64,000 nt of DNA from Stentor roeselii. Its lineage: Eukaryota > Ciliophora > Heterotrichea > Heterotrichida > Stentoridae. Below, one piece after another: positions 51,301 to 57,515 of the stretch (the stretch's first letter is position 1; every line of letters starts with the position of its first letter). Position numbers and translations under genes: made by a program. The stretch is taken from assembly GCA_006503475.1 (NCBI GenBank), contig RSEH01000191.1, positions 28,482-92,481 on the forward strand, in the 5' to 3' direction. The notes below the pieces were generated by a model, which did no database searches, had not been told where the DNA came from, and saw only the letters and a list, made by a program, of their open reading frames with translations.

Positions 51301-52706
51301 TCATTCACGAAAACGTCGCCGATGTCGTATTCTGTTGTGCTTAGAATTGCTTCTGGACCGATTCCTATCGCTTCTAAAGTTAGTTGGAGACGCTCTTCGC
51401 TGCATGTCACGTTGCAGTAAGCGGTGCAGGTGTAGTGGAGAGCGCTGCTTGGGCAGAAGGTTACTGTTATCTCGAGTTCGCTGTTTGGCCAGATTTTACC
51501 CTTTTGAGGCTCGATTTTAAAGATGTCGTCTTGGAAAAGCATTAGGTCGTCTTCTACGGCTTTTCGGATGTTTGCGTATTTTCTTTCGAGTGCTGCTAGG
51601 GCTCTTTGAAGTTTTCTTTCCTTAAGACTTTTCATTTCCATATCATCATAACTATCATCCGAGTCCAAACTTTCCACTTCATCTTCAATTTCAAGATTTT
51701 CCTCAATAATCATTCTTTCCTCAGCCTCTTCCTGCGACAACTGAAGCAGCAGTTTATTTTTTTTTTCCTTTTCTTCATTTTCATTAGCAAAAGCGCGCCA
51801 TTCAAATTCATTAGGAACTTCACTTTTATTGATAATCTTAAAAGTTTCCTGCGAGCTGAGTGTGATATAAGCTTTCTTCAAGTCAATAAAAGTTTTACTA
51901 AGATAAACATTAGGGTCATTCTGAGCTTCAGCAACAAGTTTAACATAAGCCTCTAAAGTATCATAGCTCAAAACAATCTCCTCATTATAATTCCTCGACT
52001 CCTGAGGTGAAAACTTAAGAATCACCTGGTCAACTTGTCCAACTTCTAAAAATCCTTCAGTCTTCTCCGCTTTAAAAGGTAAAGGAATTTTTAACACCCA
52101 CTTAGTAGGTTTTTCTCCAACATTTCTAATAATCACAGGTTTTTCTGTAGTATGCTTAACAGGGCAAATTGCGAAATTGACTGAATCTGGAAAGCTGATC
52201 ATTGCTCGTTGTCCCTGGCATCGAATAGGAACAATGAATTTTTCTCTTTCAGTGACGATTATCAAGTCATATGAGTAGTCAACTTTGGCTTCTGGAGTGA
52301 ATTGGATGACGAACTCGGTCACCATCCCTGGAGCAACTTTTGTGCCGGTCTCGACTGGCGCGTCTGTTTTTGACTTGAGAAGGGAAAAGAGACGTGAGTC
52401 CGGCGGAATGATTTTCACTCTTCTTGAAACACAGTCTTTGTTTCTCAGACAAAGGGTGAAAGTTTTCGTGTCTAGAGGTTCGTAGTTGTAAAATTGAATC
52501 ACTGTCGGCTCTGGCTTGAATAAAGGCTCGTCTAAAGGCACATTTGTATTCGGGTATATTGAATAGTCAGCGATGTTTAAGAACTGAATTATTTCTGGCT
52601 TTCGGTGGATGTCTGATAAAGACTTTCCTGAAAGCTGGTCTTCTATCAATTTTGATGGCGATTTTTTTATGATGCTCCCGCTTTGAGATACCGTGCTTGG
52701 CAACAT
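39333..52706 (-). CDS. HYDIN: HYDIN, central-pair apparatus protein, single exon
   Basis: 4457 residues in one uninterrupted 13.4-kb frame; human HYDIN is about 5.1 thousand residues. Most of the length is immunoglobulin-like ASH/MSP-type beta domains with recurring 'F..V...G.L.PG....I.V.F.P' patterns. The middle holds the P-loop NTPase-like segment typical of HYDIN: LWGHPGSGKSF, with the loop at about 1838-1845, then VVIDDLKCEY. Charged low-complexity patches break the array near 310-375 and in the Lys/Pro-rich region (PVKKPPVDPKKQVKGK). HYDIN forms the C2b projection of the ciliary central pair and is needed for ciliary bending. A cortex packed with beating cilia explains its presence. The composition flips at least 15 times along the gene. 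Confidence 0.96.
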   Translation of the reverse strand: MLPSTVSQSGSIIKKSPSKLIEDQLSGKSLSDIHRKPEIIQFLNIADYSIYPNTNVPLDEPLFKPEPTVIQFYNYEPLDTKTFTLCLRNKDCVSRRVKIIPPDSRLFSLLKSKTDAPVETGTKVAPGMVTEFVIQFTPEAKVDYSYDLIIVTEREKFIVPIRCQGQRAMISFPDSVNFAICPVKHTTEKPVIIRNVGEKPTKWVLKIPLPFKAEKTEGFLEVGQVDQVILKFSPQESRNYNEEIVLSYDTLEAYVKLVAEAQNDPNVYLSKTFIDLKKAYITLSSQETFKIINKSEVPNEFEWRAFANENEEKEKKNKLLLQLSQEEAEERMIIEENLEIEDEVESLDSDDSYDDMEMKSLKERKLQRALAALERKYANIRKAVEDDLMLFQDDIFKIEPQKGKIWPNSELEITVTFCPSSALHYTCTAYCNVTCSEERLQLTLEAIGIGPEAILSTTEYDIGDVFVNDNKDIPHIYIENQGAIDAKYMIIASDTPFGSKFSFEHYEGTLGTSEYNRKQPLRIKFCSDLMGEFSETFKIKLSGSSDELSLTLKGHVMPPSFKFDKEEINFGEVSYQFPYSEIVRIQNTSRVGFTYHIRVPGDSPNLKKEFDIIPSSGFLKPRDINNIQIDFIPMTVKRYDMVLVVDVEGVGPDMHTLPIKAECSTPKVELIPSDSIDFGSVFLRHPYDYHLEMKNKSKLQAKFEMISQDEQSTLVATYIADKEEGFIEPKSSSIIKITLTPQKAGPIRIPMHVKILGDNNGQPHMITLVASCTGPIVAVLTPELDFGRVKVLEDYPLKVTLHNKSDIEAEYTAFTKNRNSCFRVVEKVGNLKPGEVRDITVICCADECIAFNEILHIVVKEGEDVDVVLKARGTGTTAFCEQDLKVVDFGIIFTCRNHTKRYTIQNRGRKPQKLKWNRLNQRGNLMPITDPNKAAGNNRGVSANTTGMSNGKDKDKPQEVFVFTVNPVTVMLQPKTQITFEFSCNSTADGEISENLICTSLVGNERKDKIVFECNLKGKFINPLLQFTESTVYFKYIWQKGVPIEPLSKEISINCGALLPANFLLKCTPPFSINRERFGLEPNQSESLRIDFDPGHKYDKTSGQAVQKLQIIHQDHPQKDSIELIGEVCFPNLKMEATSVDFGCILNDTTKKVYMKMTNCSILDVIYNWNFVEEVQIGEESQAKGDLINQLFDILPVKGKLVPGETETVEFLYHSASGSRHTAIAVCNVEGGPDYEVVLSGESSMVGYQLSRYNLNFGDIPYNESSAQEFFIENNGKVPFEYSINLDTLQRPGILEVTPSQGKVSANEKAKIVVKITPGVPDYLEEVIQVEIAHYDPILVKLVAKGIFPALFFHLTRPDDGKHADLLEKIREQRNILQTSFESFMQNSKNESKTMRAAKFEPVLVEVEAEADRIEVCDKLNSAIDNYYVSARKKALEDKSLSSIMPEIQDKIIAGVWECNFGNMVLGKDKTKMIRVSNVGNLPVAYNFDFKQLKLYGITVEPTKIPKLLEGESAVYTVKFQSNKKTMHFGPFKYVTKVEVKNGLNYQIVFKANLTTPDFNLSSEVIDFGKVMVGTLSMAKIRMENTREVPCEWSYMAKHGNSTLSNKDGERFQVNPSFGLLQPGQKCVIDVIFTPSQEKSINHKLEFKITNNQNSKFLTVKGLGMSQNLEFIPSKVELGPVLPYSKEAWTLVEMRNTTENPIEVYSLDFDNKYREEEEMLRNYEGFDTGLDDATVSQTDVAGTQRKDQKLLYLAPRKPGTALWKEVSTYYDKKMKRMQIASKDKEMEDKLKSENEEEKKTAEEYFKNKQPEVEETKLAEEKVPNFIPESERHSVVLWGHPGSGKSFLSLSLAEKHNRALITLNGVIDWHLTNSTEVGEEISKVLASLAEKKEKDQQEREKLKKARKKVEDVPIDERIYKYIPVELFEKAVFERIRTPDCNAGVVIDDLKCEYQPSIVSSADVLNRVFSSQNLQLLILQDSEDANIEGVDEQDLLTHRDLDPKEQEQFMKDKEEISNLFISQIVSNDTEVEGTLGKRMITEVPSGCKKSELLLSALEIVPFPVFPDPDSLPLPPPQVWQIVSKPRNRQRPAAIVGFSLLTPVNQNLQEGSEEPSKRMDLSEENLDRNRGRWIVEGNSSVFLLIRFFSAEIGKFEATMQFEIVGCGKHFNLACSCTSQFPVINSDPRNVFMRRKKTRPVSIPDCYVSKHYISQEAKYEFGPLLIGKLPDKKSTESVKRTNSENFRITNGGLYPINIEFALRSCIGSDKKSAFLFEPENMKLALDETKEITVWAFPENLGEFSDTLLALIEGNPKPVMFPLSCQGEKPIAEADPELIIFERILLKQKLTKTITVKNTGKIPLKWNFAGIDQLPEEFKKDKTGGTLRPCETATVSLTFEALRQQKFHSKITLEVSDVENIGIKQEPKAISIEAEAFDVKVNMNFGSDKGFIDFKDVRVFEEVTQNVVLSNSGIYDVKYNFLMKKKIMRDMFLFSPSEGSLAPNQNQTIVVTLKTDKEKKIDPAKDVSDIKLQILEGASGEKCEEIPINVALNAVFSKYSIHPLRNINFGPLQYGDNRTRSFEIKNEGIFDFDFTITELVDERSKMDKTRKLSPKEEAKTKPKDPVPVKKPPVDPKKQVKGKEAQSSVDIGQFTISPSSGTVNKANSMVVSITFNAEGSKLYQKTIAVNISNRDPNDCPSGIPYDLAGESCIPGVNTWDFDMIFEEQTVVPSLAITHGQKILTSKVFAQEENVFLFGTQVSNKNHEGISEKFKIMNCSKVPANVVFSVKPRTTSKSEGFGFEVFPPKVHILPHGYEYVKVTFKPLDMIAYGGIFEAVVEGGDPNPKTHKLVFELRGEGTLPTVSQQGAVLSDDGKSLIRFTRTKLTKTTKFPIVLNNSGSIPATVKFEMEFHKCFKFSESLSATLPPKTIQAFDLEFKPEEVQKYTHEVRMVTLNNPYELQIFSITAEGYQEDIMFEGLEEKEDEVTFGDCFISQEKEVSFSLHNNCDNPVKFEWPERPNFTFIPSCGHLAPRASKSIKVLFKADEPQTHKSLEFPCQTIQIIQSKDFEDWDNSMFDTRMVTAKQFEAIQKRKEEEEKRKREEFEAAQKKGAVKKAPAAPKKREDRKADLDEDDPDGDANIEVQEVRREPNYQEVDKSQKQVVLKVSAIADFIKYACDYSEIRFASTLMFATRSFKFPLRNTSSIAMPYKFKICSATTGRLDAGPYSVAPREGVVQAGCDEMVTVKFSPSEVDLLNERLLVCSLSNLAPDLEPLVVELKGKSTRPVCHFELPASNYREKKAQDMLPIDTSYQILEFESMGTKVKNTKRFYVVNPTNQGYEFEWEYEEKEGTEVSIKQFKCLTPKGVVLSGKKYEMIFEYTPEFVGTHETFWKFRIPSEKLTQNFLVVGAVLEPVVLLEKGMINFNQLLLGGKALEYVNIINQEIIPFAYSVDRESLKGDNNQAETLIVSPMNGVIPPQGSLKLEVTFKPRTDTKYNFNVVVNVKRKARPLVLNVKGVGYIISHSVHYENSHSALMTDETCNVNFGSLFINETQRRTVQIVNSGKFNFDFSWKKSNKVNYISISQEQGTVKSGETANIEMKYIPLSEHNLKSCKVHLNIVSGPKYTFSLQGSSRKPGVNFSFSEKDFGPCFVLRTIMPKTETLEIVNYDNSAISIETLFEKLPHLDVQLAPGQVLLPTSANDPELEKKKLLVPIIFTPRELTNYCDVITFDINNVMKFQVTVKGEGVPVKLELASREQENIDFGIVRVGADKTRTVQLTNKSKRSVNLTLVDGSGMDELKKHAVFFTPDSEILLKPKQSVPVEITFKPKERLPPFSENLLAKFSNGETKKVLSIAGACHGVELKLMEEFASFGNVIMGSHQSKKVQLLNIGDVPCNFSWDSSKYKESFTIVPESGTIQANTEIYFEVTFHPKIVSNEIKFSKVPCNIQGSESLYLTLMGSSINAPADSTKELLFDPIVRESKVQKVQVKNSSAVKWRIQPSLSTTSEVSKSYWTGPSILEIQPNSVADYEITYTPLTMTGDNNHQGTLFFPLPDGTALVFNLTGIAKPPKATDTINREIKAKVAQILVLPVKNWLEITQRFEVKWDLEGENDPAILIRGASTIDAPGYSTKEYKLNFLTYKTGLTKFKVTFTNSSTKEYIFYNVEMKATQQELQGTIELIGSIREVVSKVIMIANPLNSSIEIQRSMISCDNDYVIIEPDWLEIPAKSESGIEVSYRPLVVTEQQCKMIVKTASLGEFNYILLLKGLPAPSQRTLHFSTSLGTELVQAFRFTNFLKKQVQYSIKIERLTGSGPPDFMTDKPVCDAVGASTPEGSDIVLPVKFEPSNLGESRALMTLTHIEGGEFICLLNGTASAPMPQGPYKCIPGKGYGIEFRNPFYDPMEYTIRLDNPAFSLATKSPVKLEAKKSVSIQVVYKPQEGKPSTGRMIVSTGDLPPWIYYLSGE

Positions 52707-52983
52707 ATTTAAATAACCGATTGATTTGAGCCATAATTTGAGGAAGATTTTGATGGGGTTTCGATTGATTTGAACTTGGGGATTTAGAGAATAGAAGATA
52801 ATGGACTGTTTTTATGTTTGGAGTTTGAAGTGAGGGAAGTAAAGAATTGAATAGTTTATAATAGTTTAGTGATTTTAGAGATTTTTTGAAAATTGGTTAT
52901 TGAAGACTGAGAGGTGAATGATTTTTAACAGGTAATAATTATTGAAGCTGTGAAGTTAGTAGGATCTTTAGTTAGTCAGTGAT

Positions 52984-53637
52984 CTAATCATATCTTCTTG
53001 GCTTTGGAGCTACTCCAATCACTTTTATATAATCTTTTAACAGCTTTTCGCCACGGGCTCTGTCTGCAGGGTCAGGGCTCATTAAGTACTGAGTCAGCAT
53101 TTTTCTTAGGTAGCTGCTGACGACTAGACTAAAGGGTAAAATGTCTGAGTCTTTCACTGCTTTCATTCTGTTTAGTTCTCTTGATAAGTCTATCTTTGGA
53201 GCGTTTCCTTCACCGATTTTTAGAAGTTTTAAAAATTTTTCGAAGTCAAGGTCGCCAGTTTTTTCACTGTCTACAGAATCTACTAATTTTTCTACTTCGA
53301 GTCGATTTTTAACGAGACCCAAGGCCAATAACGGTTCATTCAAATGATCAGCACGAATAGTTTTCCTTCCTTTTTCAGGAATACTCGAAAAATACTTATG
53401 CAGATCTTTCCTCATATTATCCTGAAAGTCAATATAATGTCTTTTCCCTTGTTTTTTAAGCCAAGTCCTCTGCTGACTATTGAGATACTTTTCACTTGAG
53501 TTCTTGAGCAATCTAACCCTAAGTTCTTTTTGCCGTCTGACTTCAGAAGTAACTATTTTCAAGTCATCAGACTTGACAGTATAAAACTCATTTTTTTGAT
53601 ACTCTTCCATATTAACTATAAAAGGTATCTTTCTCAT
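52984..53637 (-). CDS. EF-hand-like protein
   Basis: 217 residues from the ATG at 53637 (MRKIPFIVNMEEYQKNEF). An in-frame ATG at 53724 would add 29 Ser-rich residues but would overlap the divergent frame at 53645 by 80 bases, so the shorter form is preferred. The middle has an EF-hand pair pattern: helix ADHLNEPLLALGLVKNRLEV, then VDSEKTGDLDFEKFLKLL with Asp, Gly and Asp at loop positions 1, 6 and 9. The last loop position is Lys, not Glu, so calcium binding is doubtful. The C-terminal part (DILPFSLVVSSYLRKMLTQY) is helical. Similar ciliary EF-hand proteins exist, but no orthologue is named. 277 bases separate it from HYDIN. Confidence 0.78.
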   Translation of the reverse strand: MRKIPFIVNMEEYQKNEFYTVKSDDLKIVTSEVRRQKELRVRLLKNSSEKYLNSQQRTWLKKQGKRHYIDFQDNMRKDLHKYFSSIPEKGRKTIRADHLNEPLLALGLVKNRLEVEKLVDSVDSEKTGDLDFEKFLKLLKIGEGNAPKIDLSRELNRMKAVKDSDILPFSLVVSSYLRKMLTQYLMSPDPADRARGEKLLKDYIKVIGVAPKPRRYD

Positions 53638-53644
53638 CCTTATA

Positions 53645-53857
53645 ATGACCTCAAACAAATCCTCTAAATCCGAAGGCCTGGACTTGACCCCAGTCGAGTT
53701 CCCTGAACTTCGAGAACTTGACATAAAAGTCTCAAAATTCTTATCACCTCAAAGATTCATTCAAAACAAATGCCTTCACTCTGAAGATTTTTTATTAAGT
53801 GAAGTAGTCGAGTTCGAAGCTTTTCCAGACCCTTCTCTTCACCATCCTAGTTATTAA
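53645..53857 (+). CDS. Small 70-residue protein, function unknown
   Basis: MTSNKSSKSEGLDLTPVEFP, then a stretch (ELDIKVSKFLSPQRFIQNKC) and an acidic, aromatic tail ending HHPSY. Codon use (GTC GAG TTC, CTT CGA GAA CTT, GAC CCT TCT CTT CAC) looks like real genes here. It starts 7 bases from the preferred start of the divergent EF-hand gene and stops 9 bases before the kinase gene. The competing reading is that this DNA is the N-terminus of the EF-hand gene plus a 142-base promoter region; both cannot be fully right. No domain was recognised. Confidence 0.5.
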   Translation: MTSNKSSKSEGLDLTPVEFPELRELDIKVSKFLSPQRFIQNKCLHSEDFLLSEVVEFEAFPDPSLHHPSY

Positions 53858-53866
53858 ATAAATCAA

Positions 53867-56062
53867 ATGAAAATAACTCTAAAAAAAGGCAACTCTTGTC
53901 ATGAACTTTCAGTCTCAGACGAAATAACAATCAAGTCCTTGAAAGACTTGATATCAGAACAAATAAAAATCTTTGAAAATTTCCAGATCCTCTTCTTGAA
54001 ATCAGGGTCCCTCGTAATTAAAACTCAGACAGAACTCGAAGAAAACCACAACCTAAACGAATACGGTTTAAAAGAAGGGTCAGTGATTTACCTCGGACAA
54101 TTAAGCCAATCAACAGAAGACTCAAGTTTCCTTTTCCCAAAAGACCCAAAAGACTCAATTTTGTTTTTCGGTCAAAAGTTGCTATCTTATTGTCAGTCTT
54201 CATCCTTCGAAAAGTTCTTAAAACTAAAACAAGATCTTTCAAAATTGCAATCTTCAAATCAAATGAACTTCTCACTTGAACTTGTTTTAAACCACACAAA
54301 AGAGGACTTATGGTCCAGTATCCACTTTGTATGTAAATCAGGTCATTCAGGGTTGCTTCAAGAACTTTTAACTCTTGGAGCTGATTACTTATCTGAAACA
54401 AGCGACTCTTGGACCCCTTTAATGCTTGCAAGTTTCAATGGTTTCGTCATGTGTGTTGAAATTTTACTTCAACAGCCTCTGATAAAAATCGACCAAGTCA
54501 CTTCTCGAGGCTCAGCCTTGCACGTCGCTTGTCAGGCGGGCAGGTCGAAAGTGGTCAAGCTTTTGCTGGACTTTGGAGCGAATCCAAGTCTTGAAAATCG
54601 AGAAGGAAAAATTCCTCTTGAGTACTCAAGCAAAACTTCTATTCTTGAACTCATTCCCAAGTATGTCGGGAAGAACTTGCTGATGAAGTACTCGAAAAAT
54701 GAACCTGACAGAGCTTTAGAATGGTCTGGAGAACTTTATTGGATGACTTCTTGGCAACTTAATGATAAACTTGTGTTTTTAATGCTTGATGTTGAGTCCA
54801 AAAGCCTTTTTCAGTACCAAAAAAAGAACTATTTTCAAGAAAAACAACAGCCAGAACTGGTAATTCCTTTAAAATCTATAAAAAAAGTACAAAAAGCTGA
54901 AGGAAATCAAATAGAAAAGAAATTTTTCATACAGATCCTAACAGATAGTGAAACTTTTCAATACTACTCAAAAACCCCTGAAATCGCATTGATTTGGATG
55001 CAAAAAATCTCAGAAGCAGTAAAAATTTCAAAGCTTTCATCAACCTGCTCTAGTTTCACAAGTCCCTCCCTAGCCCTGGCTTCCTTCGACGAGTTAGACT
55101 TCGAAGAAAACGACGAAGACTCCACAGAAGACCCTGTATCTTTTTCCAGTTTTGAAATATTTGAAGAAGTCGGTCAAGGTTCTTTCGGTAAAGTTTTTAA
55201 AGTAGTGAAAAAAACAAGTGGTTTTCGATACGCGATGAAAGTAGTGAACAAGCTAGAGTTAAAGAGAAATAATCAATACAAGTACGTAGTGGCTGAATGT
55301 AGAATTCAAAAAGTGATCAGTCATCCTTTCATCATCAAGCTCTTCTGGGCGTTTCAGACCCCGAACAACATTTACATGATCTTCGAGTTCTGCCCTTTTG
55401 GAGACCTCGCAAAACTACTGAGAACTTCTTCGAAGTTCCCTGAGCCAGTCGCTCGATTTTACATCTCAGAAGTCGTCTTAGCTCTTGAGTATCTTCATTC
55501 AATTGACATGATTTTTCGTGACTTGAAACTTGAAAATATTCTAATTGATGAACTTGGACATGCAAAATTAGGGGATTTTGGACTTGCTAAAGAAAATATC
55601 AGTCAATCTGAACCTTCCTCTACTTTTTGTGGATCTCCAGGGTACCTTCCTCCTGAAGTTATTAAAAATGAGAAAGTTTGGAAACCTGCAGATGTTTACA
55701 GTCTTGGAATCTGTCTTTTTGAAATGCTTTCTGGAGGACTTCCTTTTAACGACAGAAGTATTTTTCGATTATTCAAACAGATAACTACTGGAAAAATCTC
55801 ATTTCCTGGGTATTTTTCCAGTGCAGCCAAGTCACTGATTCGAAGTCTGACACACAAAACACCTGAAAAACGTTTAAAAATAACAGAAGTGAAAAATCAT
55901 CCATTTTTCGAGAAGGTTGATTGGAACGCTTTGATGAATAAACAATGGGCTTGTCCTTTGGATTTCAAGCAGTTTGCCTGTGAAAGTCGCGAAAAGTCTT
56001 TGTTTGAAGATAGGGACTATTCGAAGGTAGAAGACCGGGTAATAGCGAGTGTGTTAATCTAG
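53867..56062 (+). CDS. AGC-type protein kinase with ubiquitin-like, ankyrin and PH domains
   Basis: 731 residues. Order: ubiquitin-like fold (1-78, VSDEITIKSLKDLISEQIKI, ending GSVIYLGQ); ankyrin repeats (about 148-255, WTPLMLASFNGFVMCVEILL and SALHVACQAGRSKVVKLLLD); PH domain (about 283-388, WSGELYWMTSW ... IALIWMQKISEAV); kinase (about 427-690). Kinase landmarks: GQGSFGKVFKV, Lys 458 (AMKVVNK), D552 in FRDLKLEN, D570 in DFG, and the AGC activation segment STFCGSPGYLPPE with T586 as the likely phosphorylation site. All catalytic residues are present. AGC kinases with PH domains respond to phosphoinositides, and ankyrin and Ubl parts suggest docking to other proteins. No hydrophobic motif was seen after the kinase. 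The combination of domains is uncommon. Confidence 0.9.
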   Translation: MKITLKKGNSCHELSVSDEITIKSLKDLISEQIKIFENFQILFLKSGSLVIKTQTELEENHNLNEYGLKEGSVIYLGQLSQSTEDSSFLFPKDPKDSILFFGQKLLSYCQSSSFEKFLKLKQDLSKLQSSNQMNFSLELVLNHTKEDLWSSIHFVCKSGHSGLLQELLTLGADYLSETSDSWTPLMLASFNGFVMCVEILLQQPLIKIDQVTSRGSALHVACQAGRSKVVKLLLDFGANPSLENREGKIPLEYSSKTSILELIPKYVGKNLLMKYSKNEPDRALEWSGELYWMTSWQLNDKLVFLMLDVESKSLFQYQKKNYFQEKQQPELVIPLKSIKKVQKAEGNQIEKKFFIQILTDSETFQYYSKTPEIALIWMQKISEAVKISKLSSTCSSFTSPSLALASFDELDFEENDEDSTEDPVSFSSFEIFEEVGQGSFGKVFKVVKKTSGFRYAMKVVNKLELKRNNQYKYVVAECRIQKVISHPFIIKLFWAFQTPNNIYMIFEFCPFGDLAKLLRTSSKFPEPVARFYISEVVLALEYLHSIDMIFRDLKLENILIDELGHAKLGDFGLAKENISQSEPSSTFCGSPGYLPPEVIKNEKVWKPADVYSLGICLFEMLSGGLPFNDRSIFRLFKQITTGKISFPGYFSSAAKSLIRSLTHKTPEKRLKITEVKNHPFFEKVDWNALMNKQWACPLDFKQFACESREKSLFEDRDYSKVEDRVIASVLI

Positions 56063-56084
56063 TATTTAAATAATCGTTAGAAAA

Positions 56085-56717
56085 ATGACGACTAACAGTT
56101 CGAATTCAAGACTTAATCATCGCAGGAAGTCTGAAGAAAGTTTGGTTACTCCCGGACCTGGATGCTATTATGTGCCGAGGGACCTGTGTAAAAGATCTGT
56201 TTCTTTCACTAGAGCTTCTCGATCTAGTGATAAGTGCAGGCTTAGCCCTGGACCTGGAAGTTATAATATACCTTCGGAAATTGGCAAAGGACCTAGAGTT
56301 GTGTTTTCTTCTGCTAGGACGGCTTCTGAAATCACTTATGTTCCTGGCCCTTCTGATTATTCTCCCTACTACGGCTTTTCATCAATCAAGTACACCTTCC
56401 CCAAATACAACAATCAAAAAGGTCCTCAAATAACTCCAGGTCCAGCAGACTACAACACCATAATAAAAGCCCACGCTCCTAAAGTGACAATAGGAAAAGC
56501 TAAAAGATTATTATTAGACATCGGAAACCTAGAAACCGATGTTAAAAGCCGAAACCTTTCAAGAAAAAGTTCAAATTGTTTTCAAACCCAGATGAGTTCA
56601 TTCGCATCAGGGCCAAAAGAAGGTCTTAGAAGAGAAAGTTTCACAAAAAAGCACGGAAGAGAAAACTGTGGACGTTCAGGTTCAGTGAAAAAAAACAAGA
56701 AAAACTGTAATTTTTAA
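56085..56717 (+). CDS. SHIPPO (STPGR) repeat protein, ODF3-like
   Basis: 210 residues. Four PGP-x-x-Y type repeats are visible: PGPGCY (23-28), PGPGSY (55-60), PGPSDY (87-92) and PGPADY (118-123), with spacing of about 32 residues. This is the SHIPPO/STPGR signature of the ODF3 family, proteins found along ciliary and flagellar microtubules and in basal-body structures. The tail is basic (KNKKNCNF). A structural role in cilia or the microtubule-rich cortex is likely by family. It starts 22 bases after the kinase stop and ends 18 bases before the WBP4-like gene, all on one strand. Confidence 0.88.
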   Translation: MTTNSSNSRLNHRRKSEESLVTPGPGCYYVPRDLCKRSVSFTRASRSSDKCRLSPGPGSYNIPSEIGKGPRVVFSSARTASEITYVPGPSDYSPYYGFSSIKYTFPKYNNQKGPQITPGPADYNTIIKAHAPKVTIGKAKRLLLDIGNLETDVKSRNLSRKSSNCFQTQMSSFASGPKEGLRRESFTKKHGRENCGRSGSVKKNKKNCNF

Positions 56718-56735
56718 GTTTACATTTAAAAGAAT

Positions 56736-57515
56736 ATGAAAAACTCTTCAGATAAATCGAAAAGTTTTTGCCAGATCTGCAAACTTTCAGTAGACTCGAA
56801 CTATATGAATAAACATTTGACTTCGGAAAGACATCTAAGGGCTAAAGCTTCGAAGATGTACTACTCGTTAAGGTCTTCTAAAAATCCTAGCAAGAAACAG
56901 AAAATTGATGAAGATGATGGGGAAAAAAGACATGTCAGTCATTCTAGGGTTCAGGGTGTTTGGACTGTTGTTAAAGAATCTGGAAGGGTTTTGTATCGAA
57001 ATAAACTTAGTGGAAAAACTCAGGTTAATAAACCTTTTGGATTAAAGGAGGAAGACTTGGAAGAAGAAAGTTTGAATAATTTTGTTGTTGAGGATTATGA
57101 TAAAGTATTACCTGGAGATGGACATGAGTATGAAGAACCCGAACTTGGTAATTGGCAAGAGGTGAAAAATGATAATCTTTACTGGTTTGGAGGAGAAGAT
57201 CGCGAAAACGACGATCTCCATTCAGAAAAAAGCCACTCAGAATCTTCAGAAAATTCATCAAAATCCATTCAAAGTCCATCTGAACTTCTAAAATCAACAC
57301 ATTCCTGGAAGCCAATCCAAGCCACAACCTCATTACCCTTAAACCCAAGTCAATTATCAATCCACATAACAGAGCAACTAAAGCAAGAACTCGATGAAAA
57401 CCCATTACCAGAAACCTTAACCTCAAAGCCAGAATACTTAAAAATTCCCGAATCTTTATCCTCCTTCCAAAAGCGTTCAATAAAAGGAAAGTCCTTTTCC
57501 AACCTAAATAAATAA
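56736..57515 (+). CDS. WBP4/FBP21-like splicing factor (U1-type zinc finger plus WW-like domain)
   Basis: 259 residues. N-terminal zinc finger of the matrin/U1 type: [20 protein letters not shown] then ERHLRAK (C-x2-C...H-x5-H). About 74-100 is WW-like: [20 protein letters not shown] followed by KTQVNKP, with one clear Trp and the closing Pro; a second WW is not seen. This order (matrin finger, then WW) is that of WBP4/FBP21, a spliceosomal B-complex protein; human WBP4 has two WW domains, so this is a shorter form or a relative. The C-terminal half is Ser/Glu-rich. The terminal TAA shares its last A with the ATG of the Prp16 gene. Confidence 0.7.
   Translation: MKNSSDKSKSFCQICKLSVDSNYMNKHLTSERHLRAKASKMYYSLRSSKNPSKKQKIDEDDGEKRHVSHSRVQGVWTVVKESGRVLYRNKLSGKTQVNKPFGLKEEDLEEESLNNFVVEDYDKVLPGDGHEYEEPELGNWQEVKNDNLYWFGGEDRENDDLHSEKSHSESSENSSKSIQSPSELLKSTHSWKPIQATTSLPLNPSQLSIHITEQLKQELDENPLPETLTSKPEYLKIPESLSSFQKRSIKGKSFSNLNK

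Noticed and set aside
53638-53724. N-terminal extension of the EF-hand protein to the ATG at 53724
   Set aside because: It overlaps a plus-strand frame with better codon character and adds only a Ser/Gly-rich stretch. This is a close call and is kept as an alternative in the entries.
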